This document shows, piece by piece, positions 25,066 to 32,071 of a stretch of 43,842 nucleotides of DNA. Both the position numbers and the translations under genes were made by a program. Origin of the DNA: Nesterenkonia halophila (GTDB taxonomy: Bacteria > Actinomycetota > Actinomycetes > Actinomycetales > Micrococcaceae); the NCBI RefSeq assembly GCF_009467795.1, contig NZ_WIAX01000016.1, positions 1 through 43,842 on the forward strand. The letters run 5' to 3'. Positions within the stretch are counted from its first letter, which is position 1. Each line of letters opens with the position of its first letter. The notes beneath the pieces were generated by a model. It did no database searches. It was given only the letters and a program-made list of their open reading frames with translations, and was not told the DNA's origin.

Positions 25066-25082
25066 ATGTGCCTCGGGGCGAC

Positions 25083-25094
25083 TACGCTGGGCTC
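25083..25094 (+). promoter_or_regulatory. -10 box of a probable leaderless promoter (ASCH gene)
   Basis: TACGCT (25083-25088) lies exactly 6 nt before the ATG at 25095, the same hexamer and spacing as at the first gntR gene. No ribosome-binding site is present, so the mRNA probably begins at the ATG. Confidence 0.5.
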
Positions 25095-25634
25095 ATGCCC
25101 TCTGCGACGGCCCCGTACCCGCTCACCCCGCCCGACGCGGCGGCGGCCCATGCTCTGTGGGAGGCCTGGGTCTCAGGCCTCCCCGACGCGCAGACGCCGG
25201 CGGAGACCTACGCCCTCGGCCAGTTCGGCGACCATCGCACCATGGCGGACGAGCTGCTCGACCTGGTGCTGCGCGGAGTCAAGACGGCGACGGCGAGCTT
25301 GCTGGACGAGTACCGTTGGGAGGGCGAGACGCCGCCGTCGATCGGGGCGCACACGGTGTTCTGCGACGGCTCCGGAGTTCCCCGCGTCATCGTGCGCACC
25401 ACCCGGCTGGAGATCCGCCGCTTCGACGCCGTCGACGCCGACCATGCCCGCGCCGAGGGCGAGGGCGACCGGAGCCTGGCCCATTGGCGCGCCGATCACA
25501 GGGCGTTCTGGGATCGGATCTGCACGGCCGCCGGCACACGCTTCGCCCCGGAGATGGATGTGGTCCTGGAGCACTTCGCCGTGGTCTGGCCGCCGGCCGA
25601 GGACTCCGCGCGGCACGGGGCGAGGCCGGGATAA
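25095..25634 (+). CDS. ASCH-domain protein
   Basis: This 179-residue protein begins MPSATAPYPLTPPD. The ASCH signature is visible as LDLVLRGVKTATASLLDEYRWEGE, here with GVKTAT as the conserved turn, followed by PRVIVRTTRLEIRRFDAVD and a late DRSLAHWRADHRAFWDR. Members of this family of the PUA-like fold are predicted or shown to bind RNA or modified nucleosides; some E. coli relatives hydrolyse N4-acetylcytidine. The start at 25095 is preferred over an upstream in-frame codon because of the -10 box directly before it. Its stop overlaps the -10 box of the NUDIX gene. Confidence 0.85.
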   Translation: MPSATAPYPLTPPDAAAAHALWEAWVSGLPDAQTPAETYALGQFGDHRTMADELLDLVLRGVKTATASLLDEYRWEGETPPSIGAHTVFCDGSGVPRVIVRTTRLEIRRFDAVDADHARAEGEGDRSLAHWRADHRAFWDRICTAAGTRFAPEMDVVLEHFAVVWPPAEDSARHGARPG

Positions 25635-25644
25635 GCTGGCGGGC
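25632..25644 (+). promoter_or_regulatory. -10 box of a probable leaderless promoter (NUDIX gene)
   Basis: TAAGCT (25632-25637) uses the TAA stop codon of the ASCH gene as its first three bases and lies 7 nt before the ATG at 25645. No clear ribosome-binding site is present. Confidence 0.45.
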
Positions 25645-26214
25645 ATGCCGACGACCTCCCCCTCTGCCCTGACCACGGCCTTCGCCGAGGATCTGGACGC
25701 CTGGCGCCCGGTCGACGCCGGCCAGGACGATCTGCGTCGCCGCTATCTGGACCTGCTCGCCCAGGGGGATGACGCCTGGCGGCGGCATCCCCGCCCGGAG
25801 CATCTGACCGCCAGCTGCTTCGTCTTCGACGCGTCCTTCTCCCATGTGCTGCTCTGCTTCCACGGCAAGGGACGGTTCTGGGTGCAGCTGGGCGGGCACA
25901 TCGAGGACGACGACGCCTCCGTCGCCGACGCCGCCTTCCGCGAGGTCGCCGAGGAGAGCGGGCTGGAGGCGATCACCCCGGTTCGCCGCGCTCCGGCGGA
26001 TCTGAACATCCACGCCCTGGGTTCAGGCTTCACCCGCTGCACCGCCCACTGGGACGTGGGCTTCGCCGCGGTCGCCTCCCGCGACGCCGAGATCCTGGTC
26101 AGCGAGGAGAGCGACGACGTCGCCTGGTGGCCGGTCGATGCCCTCCCCCACGGCGTCGCCGACCAGTTCGACCAGCGCCTGGCCACTGTGCTCGCCGAGC
26201 TCGGCCGCGGCTGA
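25645..26214 (+). CDS. NUDIX hydrolase domain protein
   Basis: This 189-residue protein has a Nudix box in the variant form common in actinobacterial members: GGHIEDDDASVADAAF then REVAEESGL. The REVxEESG core and catalytic Glu pair are present; the upstream Glu of the consensus is replaced by Asp with one extra residue. It is preceded by SHVLLCFHGKGRFWVQLGG and followed by HWDVGFAAVASRDAE. The family cleaves nucleoside diphosphates linked to another group; the substrate here is unknown. It starts 10 nt after the ASCH stop, so the two small genes may be read together or from their own leaderless promoters. Confidence 0.9.
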   Translation: MPTTSPSALTTAFAEDLDAWRPVDAGQDDLRRRYLDLLAQGDDAWRRHPRPEHLTASCFVFDASFSHVLLCFHGKGRFWVQLGGHIEDDDASVADAAFREVAEESGLEAITPVRRAPADLNIHALGSGFTRCTAHWDVGFAAVASRDAEILVSEESDDVAWWPVDALPHGVADQFDQRLATVLAELGRG

Positions 26215-26225
26215 GCGCCGAGGCC

Positions 26226-27137
26226 TCAGAGCTCCTCGAGGTCCCAGCTGAGGTGCTCCTCGGCGGGCGCGCGATCGAGCCGGTGGAACGCCGCCGAGCG
26301 CACCACCCCGAGATCCAGCAGACCCTCGGCGACCATCCGGGCGACGACGCCGGCGCCGTGGACGCTGAAGTGCGTCGGGTCCTGCTGCCCGTCCCGGGAG
26401 TGGAAGCACCGGCTGCTCTCCTCCGGGCCCAGCTCACGCCAGCGCTCCAGCGTGCGACGCTGCAGGTCGAGCAGCGCGACGCCCTGCTCCTCGGCCACTG
26501 CGCGCACCGCCTCCGGATAGTCGCCGTGGGTGGCGACCAGCTCGCCGTCGACGATCCGCCGGCGCTCAGTGGGCGTGGCCAGCACCGGCTCGGCGCCGGC
26601 GGAGCGGGCGACGTCGAGGTGCTCACGGAGCATCTGCTGGAACGTCGACCACGGCTCGGTGCTGCGCCGGGCGTCGCCGGCGATCTCGTCGTTGTGGCCG
26701 AACTGGATCACCAGCACATCGTCGCCGCCGAGGTCCTCGGCGATCCCCGCCAGATGCCCCTCGGCGATGAAGCTCTTGGAGCTGCGACCGTTCTGCGCCC
26801 GGTTCTCGACGCGCAGGCGCGAGGTCGTGTAGAAGGGCAGCGCCATGCCCCAGCCGGCCATCGGGTACAGGTACTCCGGCTTCTCCGCAGCGGTGGAGTC
26901 GCCGGCGATGACCAGCCGGCGCGGGCTCCCCGTGGACTCCTCCGCGCCGGCGTCGTCCCGGGAGGCGCCGTCCGGGGAGGTGTCGCCCCGGGCAGTGTCG
27001 CCCTCGGCGGGCCCGGCCGTCCCGGCGTCGTCGGTGGGCGTGCCCCGCGGCGCGCAGGCGGCGAGCCCGACGACGCCGGCTCCGGCGGCCAGCGCTCCCA
27101 GCGCCGTCCGGCGGGTCACCGCGGTCTGCTCGTCCAT
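26226..27137 (-). CDS. SGNH-hydrolase lipoprotein (rhamnogalacturonan acetylesterase-like)
   Basis: This 303-residue secreted esterase has an N-terminus with a twin-Arg (VTRRTALGALAAG) and a lipobox GLAACAP (Cys28), followed by an Asp/Gly/Ser-rich linker to about residue 72. All SGNH blocks are visible: block I VIAGDSTAAE (Ser81), block II NRAQNGRSSKSF, block III QFGHND and block V DPTHFSVHGA with the catalytic Asp and His. FPMAGWG-like spacing (YPMAGWGMAL) matches the rhamnogalacturonan acetylesterase group. It probably removes acetyl groups from plant or bacterial polysaccharide at the cell surface. It runs convergent to the NUDIX gene, with an 11-nt gap. The upstream in-frame ATG at 27197 lies in the ribosomal operon's terminator and is rejected. 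Confidence 0.88.
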   Translation of the reverse strand: MDEQTAVTRRTALGALAAGAGVVGLAACAPRGTPTDDAGTAGPAEGDTARGDTSPDGASRDDAGAEESTGSPRRLVIAGDSTAAEKPEYLYPMAGWGMALPFYTTSRLRVENRAQNGRSSKSFIAEGHLAGIAEDLGGDDVLVIQFGHNDEIAGDARRSTEPWSTFQQMLREHLDVARSAGAEPVLATPTERRRIVDGELVATHGDYPEAVRAVAEEQGVALLDLQRRTLERWRELGPEESSRCFHSRDGQQDPTHFSVHGAGVVARMVAEGLLDLGVVRSAAFHRLDRAPAEEHLSWDLEEL

Positions 27138-27178
27138 CGCCGTCTCACCTCCCGAGGAGTCCCCCCCCAGGATACGAC

Positions 27179-27224
27179 GACGGCCCCCTGCCGCCATCCA
27201 TGCAGGATGCGGCAGGGGGCCGTC
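27179..27224 (-). terminator. Terminator of the rpmB-rpmG-rpsN operon
   Basis: Perfect 16-bp arms (27179-27194 and 27209-27224) surround a 14-nt loop, 44 nt beyond the rpsN stop on the minus strand. Confidence 0.8.
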
Positions 27225-27268
27225 GGATGTTCGCTCAGCGCGACGTCAGCGGCTGTGCGCGGCGGAAG

Positions 27269-27574
27269 TCACCAGGAGGACTTCTGGATGCCGGGCAGCT
27301 CGCCGTTGTGCGCCATGTTGCGGAAGCGGATGCGGGAGACGCCGAACTTCCGGAACGTGCCGCGGGGGCGGCCGTCGATGGAGTCACGGTCGCGGACGCG
27401 GACCGGCGAGGCGTCGCGCGGCAGCTTCTGCAGGCCCAGGCGGGCCTCCTCGCGCTGCTCGTCGGTCGAGTTCGGGTCGACCAGCTGCTTGCGCAGCTGG
27501 CGACGCTTCTCGGCGTAGCGCTCGACGATGACCTTGCGCTGCTCGTTCTTCGCGATCTTCGACTTCTTCGCCAT
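27269..27574 (-). CDS. rpsN: 30S ribosomal protein S14, zinc-independent form
   Basis: This 101-residue protein reads [16 protein letters not shown] at the start, [19 protein letters not shown] in the middle and [16 protein letters not shown] near the end. This is the long S14 type. It contains no Cys at all, so it lacks the CxxC zinc knuckle of the short form. It closely resembles the mycobacterial RpsN2 that replaces the zinc-binding protein when zinc is scarce. It starts 2 nt after rpmG and is the last gene of the operon. S14 binds the 3-prime major domain of 16S rRNA in the head of the small subunit. Confidence 0.97.
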   Translation of the reverse strand: MAKKSKIAKNEQRKVIVERYAEKRRQLRKQLVDPNSTDEQREEARLGLQKLPRDASPVRVRDRDSIDGRPRGTFRKFGVSRIRFRNMAHNGELPGIQKSSW

Positions 27575-27576
27575 GA

Positions 27577-27744
27577 TCAGCGCTCCTCTCGGAAGTCGAC
27601 GTGCTTGCGGACAACCGGGTCGTACTTCTTCAGCACGATGCGATCCGGGTTGTTGCGACGGTTCTTGCGGGTCACGTAGGTGAAGCCCGTGCCGGCCGTC
27701 GACTTCAGCTTGATGATGGGACGTACGTCCTTCTCCTTGGCCAT
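27577..27744 (-). CDS. rpmG: 50S ribosomal protein L33, zinc-independent form
   Basis: This 55-residue protein runs from [20 protein letters not shown] to [16 protein letters not shown]. It is the usual L33 length and has no Cys, so it is the non-zinc form, matching mycobacterial RpmG1. Its ATG shares one base with the rpmB stop (TGATG), so translation is coupled. L33 sits near the E site of the large subunit. Confidence 0.97.
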   Translation of the reverse strand: MAKEKDVRPIIKLKSTAGTGFTYVTRKNRRNNPDRIVLKKYDPVVRKHVDFREER

Positions 27745-27980
27745 CAGACCTTCTCCCCCTTCTGGATCAGCTCGGCGATGACCGTGTCGATGCCACGGGC
27801 GTCGATGGTCTTGATGCCCTTCACCGACAGGTTCAGCGTGACGTGACGCCCCAGAGAGGGCACCCAGTAGCGCTTCTTCTGGATGTTCGGGTCGAACCGG
27901 CGCTTGGTGCGACGGTGCGAGTGGGAGACGTTGTAGCCGTACTGCGGCCCCACTCCGGTCACCTGGCAATGTGCTGCCAT
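27744..27980 (-). CDS. rpmB: 50S ribosomal protein L28
   Basis: This 78-residue protein starts [15 protein letters not shown] and contains [17 protein letters not shown] and [16 protein letters not shown]. It has one Cys only, so no zinc ribbon. It is the first gene of rpmB-rpmG-rpsN, with GGAGGAG 6 nt before the ATG at 27980. An in-frame ATG two codons upstream overlaps the ribosome-binding spacing and is less likely. The same three genes form a zinc-starvation (Zur-controlled) set in mycobacteria together with rpsR2. Here rpsR is absent and I see no clear Zur box upstream. Confidence 0.96.
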   Translation of the reverse strand: MAAHCQVTGVGPQYGYNVSHSHRRTKRRFDPNIQKKRYWVPSLGRHVTLNLSVKGIKTIDARGIDTVIAELIQKGEKV

Positions 27981-28415
27981 GATCACTCCTCCAACATAAG
28001 TACGTAATGGATACGGGCGGCGCCCGCGAGCGCACGCGTCGACCGTCCCCTCTCGGGGCCGGGCGGACCCGCGCAGTCGTCGAGCCGGTTCCCGCCACCA
28101 GTTGTGACACCGTTACTTACGAGGACGGACCAGGCTGGGTGAGATCCAACCGAAGTGCCTTCTCATCGCGGACGAAACACGGTGGTGCAGTTGCTTGTGG
28201 CGCGCTGGAATCCAGGCTTCACAATCGGCCGGGCTGCTTTCCGGCGCCGGGTCCACCCGCAGGCGCGACGTCCGATCGGAGAGTTCCGATCCGTCGTCAC
28301 GACACACGCGTGGGCACAGCACAGCACGGCTTGCGACGTTCCATGGTAGCCCGCCCCCGCCGCCGGGGCAAAGCGGCGGCCCGACGACGAGCCCTGACGC
28401 CGCCGGCCGCCTCGG
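27981..28415. other. Intergenic region upstream of rpmB
   Basis: This is 435 nt without a credible gene on either strand and without a tRNA cloverleaf that I can find. The part near 28008-28120 should hold the rpmB promoter; no standard -35/-10 pair stands out. At 28357-28379 a 7-bp hairpin with a 9-nt loop on the minus strand could end the helicase transcript. The stretch 28110-28330 is less GC-rich than its surroundings and may be a leader or eroded sequence. Confidence 0.5.
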
Positions 28416-30968
28416 TCAGACCGCCTGCGCCCAGGCGAGGAAGTCCTCGGCGACCAGCACCGGCTTCTCATACTGCCGGGCTTTCTTCGCCTTGTTCGAC
28501 TGCGTGCCCAGCTCGGCGACGACCAGCGCGTCGCACTTCGTCTTCGTCACCGTCTCCACCGGCCGCAGCCCGTGCTCGGCGGCGAGTGCGTGCATCTGCT
28601 CCCGCGACCAGATCCGCCCGCCCGGATCCGCGGCGTCGCCGGTGAAGCAGATCCGCACGCCGGGCCCCAGCACCAGATCGGCCGCCGTCCCCGCGGCCAC
28701 CGCCTCGGGGTCATGGACGGGATGCCCCAGATGCCGCTCCACCTCGGCCAGTCGATCGGCCAGCTCGCGCGGCACCGGCTGCTCCGCCAGTCCGGCGCGC
28801 AGCTGCTCGGCGACCAGCCGGCGCGCCGTCGCGAGCCAGAACTCCCCGGAGTCGCGCCGCGGCGTCGCCGAGGTCTCCGTGCCGAGCCGGGCCGCGTCGA
28901 GCAGCGCCGCATCGAGCAGCGTCGCGCCGACCTCGCGGCCGACGTCGAGGATCGCGGCCAGCTGCGGTCGGTCGGCGAACGCCGGCGCCGGGACCTGCGG
29001 GTCCCTGGTGAGCAGCCGCCCGGCCTCGGCGGCGCCGTCGTCGTCCATGTCCTGGCCCTGGCCCATGTCCGCGCTTGTGTCCGCACCCAGGAGGTCGAAC
29101 TCCCCCGCCCCGGGGTCCGCGAACCCGGTGGCCCCGTCCTCGGAGCCGCTCCCGGCGGCATGGGCCTGCAGCGCCGCCCGAGCCCGGTCCAGCGCCCGCG
29201 GCGCCTCCAGCCCGCGGCGGACCTTGGCCGGCCGCTGCTCCCGGCTGTCCGCGGCCTCGCCGACCTCCACGCCGAAGGGCATCGGTTCACCGCTGCCCAG
29301 CCGCTTGCGCTCGAAGTCCAGCAGCCCCAGCGTCGCGTCGACGTCGACGCCGACCGGTGTGCAGCCGGCCACCGCCGGGCCGATCAGTGCCCAGGCCTGC
29401 TCCAGCGTCGGCGCGGCCAGCACGTCGGCGGCGCTGATGCCGAAGCGGGTGCGCGCGTCGGCGAGATCGCGCTGCGGGTCGATGAGCGTGCTGATCGCGG
29501 TGCCGTCCTCGAAGGCGACAGCGACCTCCACCGGCCGCGGCCGCGAGCGCGTCCCCTCCTCGCCGACGGTGAGCAGGCCGATTCCGCAACGCCGCAGGGA
29601 GGCCGCCCCGTCGGCTCCCTCGCCGCCGTCGGCCGAGCCCGCCGATCCGGCGCGACGCAGGAAGCGCAGGATCCGGCGGTCGGTCTTCATGTCCTTCGGC
29701 CGCACGCCCCGGCGCAGCACGAGCCCGTCCAGCGAGGTCACCCGGCTCAGCGCCACGTAGAGCTGCCCGACGGCGAAGGTGCCGCCGGTGAGGTCGACGA
29801 TCAGCCGATCCAGCGTCTGCCCCTGGCTCTTGTGGATGGTGATCGCCCAGGCCAGCGCGAAGGGCAGCTGGGTGAAGGTGCCGACCACCTGCTGGGCCAG
29901 GCTGCCGCCGCTGACCACCGGGCGGGTGATCTCCCAGGTGTGCGGGGCGACGTCGACCACCGCGCCGTCGCGCAGCTGCACCTGCACCGTCGGCTCGTCG
30001 TCGGCGGTGGTGGAGACCTCGACGATCCGGCCCATCGTGCCGTTGACCCAGCGCCCGGCCGGATCGTTGGTCAACAGCATGATCTGCGCGCCGTGCTTAT
30101 ACGCCAGCTGCTCGTCGGTGGGCCGGTCGAAGCCGTCCAGCTCGCCGGTGGTCCGCGCGGTGGACACCCGCAGGTCTGCCGGGAGCCGGTCGAGCTGCCG
30201 CCGATTGCGGGCGGTGGCCATCCGGTTGGTGGTCGTCAGCGTCAGCCAGAACTCGTCGGTGTCCGGCTCGAAGTCGGGGTCGACACGGGCGTTGAGCTCG
30301 CCGCGGGCTCCGCCGAGCAGCACGCCCTCGCGGATCGAGTTCAGCACCCCGGTCAGCCGGGAGTCGCCGACCTGCCGGAAGACGCGGGTGAGCACCAGCG
30401 TCGGGAAGTCCTCCTCGCGCCAGCGATCGGCGGAGAAGAAGTACGGCGTCTCGTAGCGGGTGCTGAAGAACTCCCGCTCGGCCTCGGTGACCACCGGCGG
30501 CAGCTGCAGCAGGTCGCCGACCAGCACCAGCTGCACGCCGCCGAAGCGCTCCCCCGGCCGCGGGCCGAAGCGCTCCAGCGCGGCGACGAGCTGGTCGAGC
30601 AGATCGGCGCGGACCATCGAGGCCTCGTCGATGACCAGCGTGTCCAGCGCCTGCAGCGTCTTCGCGAAGCGGCCGGGGTGGTAGCGGCCGGAGGCGACGT
30701 CCTCGACGGTCAGTCCCGGGCGCAGCCCGAATAGCCGGTGGATCGTCCAGCCGCCGACGTTCAGCGCGGCGATGCCGGTGGGCGCGGCGACGACGGCGGT
30801 GCGCTCCGTGGTGCGCAGGAACTCGCGGACCAGCGTCGACTTGCCGGTGCCGGCGCGGCCGGTGAGGAAGAGGCTGCGGCCGGCCTCGAGCAGCTCGAAG
30901 GCGCGGTCGAACTCCTCGGTGTGCTGCAGGCCGCGGTCGACCTCGGCGGCGTCGTCGGGCGCGCTCAT
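28416..30968 (-). CDS. PIF1-type DNA helicase with exonuclease-like and BRCT domains
   Basis: This 850-residue protein has helicase motifs in residues 1-450: Walker A GRAGTGKST (37-45), Walker B TLVIDEASM (Asp114-Glu115), VQLVLVGDLLQLPPVV, LTRVFRQVGDSRL, AITIHKSQGQTLDRL and LYVALSRVTSLDGLVL. This is the PIF1/RecD2 superfamily 1B set. A segment near 475-580 has the spacing of a DnaQ-like exonuclease (VEVAVAFEDGTAIST, GISAADVLAAPTL) but lacks the DxE and HN-D acidic residues, so it is probably inactive. The last 85 residues form a BRCT domain (GVRICFTGDAADPGGRI, KCDALVVAELGTQSNKAKKA). The start overlaps the kinase stop as ATGA. It likely unwinds DNA or DNA:RNA hybrids. Confidence 0.9.
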   Translation of the reverse strand: MSAPDDAAEVDRGLQHTEEFDRAFELLEAGRSLFLTGRAGTGKSTLVREFLRTTERTAVVAAPTGIAALNVGGWTIHRLFGLRPGLTVEDVASGRYHPGRFAKTLQALDTLVIDEASMVRADLLDQLVAALERFGPRPGERFGGVQLVLVGDLLQLPPVVTEAEREFFSTRYETPYFFSADRWREEDFPTLVLTRVFRQVGDSRLTGVLNSIREGVLLGGARGELNARVDPDFEPDTDEFWLTLTTTNRMATARNRRQLDRLPADLRVSTARTTGELDGFDRPTDEQLAYKHGAQIMLLTNDPAGRWVNGTMGRIVEVSTTADDEPTVQVQLRDGAVVDVAPHTWEITRPVVSGGSLAQQVVGTFTQLPFALAWAITIHKSQGQTLDRLIVDLTGGTFAVGQLYVALSRVTSLDGLVLRRGVRPKDMKTDRRILRFLRRAGSAGSADGGEGADGAASLRRCGIGLLTVGEEGTRSRPRPVEVAVAFEDGTAISTLIDPQRDLADARTRFGISAADVLAAPTLEQAWALIGPAVAGCTPVGVDVDATLGLLDFERKRLGSGEPMPFGVEVGEAADSREQRPAKVRRGLEAPRALDRARAALQAHAAGSGSEDGATGFADPGAGEFDLLGADTSADMGQGQDMDDDGAAEAGRLLTRDPQVPAPAFADRPQLAAILDVGREVGATLLDAALLDAARLGTETSATPRRDSGEFWLATARRLVAEQLRAGLAEQPVPRELADRLAEVERHLGHPVHDPEAVAAGTAADLVLGPGVRICFTGDAADPGGRIWSREQMHALAAEHGLRPVETVTKTKCDALVVAELGTQSNKAKKARQYEKPVLVAEDFLAWAQAV

Positions 30969-31981
30969 GCCGCCGACCCGTGTGTCGGACCATCGAACCG
31001 GCTCGCCCGCGCGATGCGCGACTGCAGCGGGTGGTCGGCGGCGAGTCCGACGAGCTGCTCGGCGCCGTCGCCTCCCTCGCCGCGGGCGGAGACCACGCGG
31101 GCGGCCGGGACCTCCTCGGCAAGCCGGGTCGTGAACTGCTCACGGATCGCCGGCGCGTCGAAGACCCCGCCGGTGACGGCGACGTCGGTGCCCGCGCCGT
31201 CGGCCTCGCCGACTCGGTGCAGCGCGGTCGCCGCCGAGGCGGCCAGCTCCTCGGCGGCCTCGACGCAGACGGCCGCGGCGACGGCGTCGTCAGCGGCCAG
31301 TCGACTGACATCGGCCGCGAAGGAGGCGACGATGCTGACCTGCCGCGGATCGGACTGCAGGGCGATGTAGGCCGACTCCAGATCCGCCCAGCGCCGGCGG
31401 ACCGCCTCGGTCAGCGCCGTGGACGGGCCGCGGCCGTCGTGGGCGCGCATCACCCGGATCAGCGCCTGCTGCCCGATCCAGTGCGCGCTGCCGGCGTCGC
31501 CCATGATGTGCCCCCAGCCGTCGACGCGGGCGACGGCGTCACGGCCGAGACCCAGGGTGACCACACCGGTGCCGGCTGCGACGACGGCGCCTCGGGCATC
31601 GCCCAGGGCGCCCAGGGCGGAGGTGACCGAGTCGTGGGTCAGCAGCACGGTGTGCGGCGAACCGGCTCCGCGGGCGTCGTCGGACGTCCCGCCCTCCAAC
31701 AGGTCGACGACGTCACGCTCCGCGTCGGTGAGCCCGGAGACGCCGACGGCGACGGTCCCGACGCGCGTGCCGGACTCGGCGACGGCCTCTCTGATCCGCT
31801 CGCACAGCTGCGGCGGCAGCGGCTGGTCGGTCCGCACCCCGTCGAGACGGAGGTCGCGACGGCCGCCGTCGGGGGCGACGATCTGGGCCTTGGTGCTGGT
31901 CTGGCCGGCGTCGAGGGCCAGCAGCGCCTCCTGCGCGGACGGCGCCTGCGTTGCGTCGGCGTCACGCGCGGCTGAGGTCAC
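30965..31981 (-). CDS. BadF/BadG/BcrA/BcrD ATPase-family protein (N-acetylglucosamine kinase-like)
   Basis: This 338-residue member of the ASKHA sugar kinase fold has phosphate 1 motif LLALDAGQTSTKAQIV, GVSGLTDAE, the phosphate 2 loop VVAAGTGVVTLGLG and the GWGHIMGDAGSAHWIG motif typical of mammalian-type N-acetylglucosamine kinase relatives. The adenosine motif is DVAVTGGVFDAPAI. I choose the GTG at 31981 because AGGAG lies 6 nt before it; the in-frame ATG at 32029 would add 16 residues without a ribosome-binding site. It overlaps the helicase gene by ATGA. It probably phosphorylates an amino sugar, perhaps in cell-wall recycling. Why it is paired with a helicase is unclear. Confidence 0.82.
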   Translation of the reverse strand: MTSAARDADATQAPSAQEALLALDAGQTSTKAQIVAPDGGRRDLRLDGVRTDQPLPPQLCERIREAVAESGTRVGTVAVGVSGLTDAERDVVDLLEGGTSDDARGAGSPHTVLLTHDSVTSALGALGDARGAVVAAGTGVVTLGLGRDAVARVDGWGHIMGDAGSAHWIGQQALIRVMRAHDGRGPSTALTEAVRRRWADLESAYIALQSDPRQVSIVASFAADVSRLAADDAVAAAVCVEAAEELAASAATALHRVGEADGAGTDVAVTGGVFDAPAIREQFTTRLAEEVPAARVVSARGEGGDGAEQLVGLAADHPLQSRIARASRFDGPTHGSAA

Positions 31982-32071
31982 GTCGGGCTCCTGTCGGGTT
32001 CGGCCGGGGCCGGAGCGGCGCGCCGGCATCCCCGTCCATTCTAGAGACGTCGTGGCGATGCCGCCGCAGAC

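Noticed and set aside
25068..25094. Earlier in-frame start for the ASCH protein
   Set aside because: It lies upstream of the TACGCT box and next to the pyc terminator; the ATG at 25095 fits the leaderless pattern seen elsewhere.
27981..28415. tRNA gene or Zur box upstream of rpmB
   Set aside because: No TYC-type arm, acceptor-stem pairing or CCA end was found, and no palindrome resembling a Zur site.
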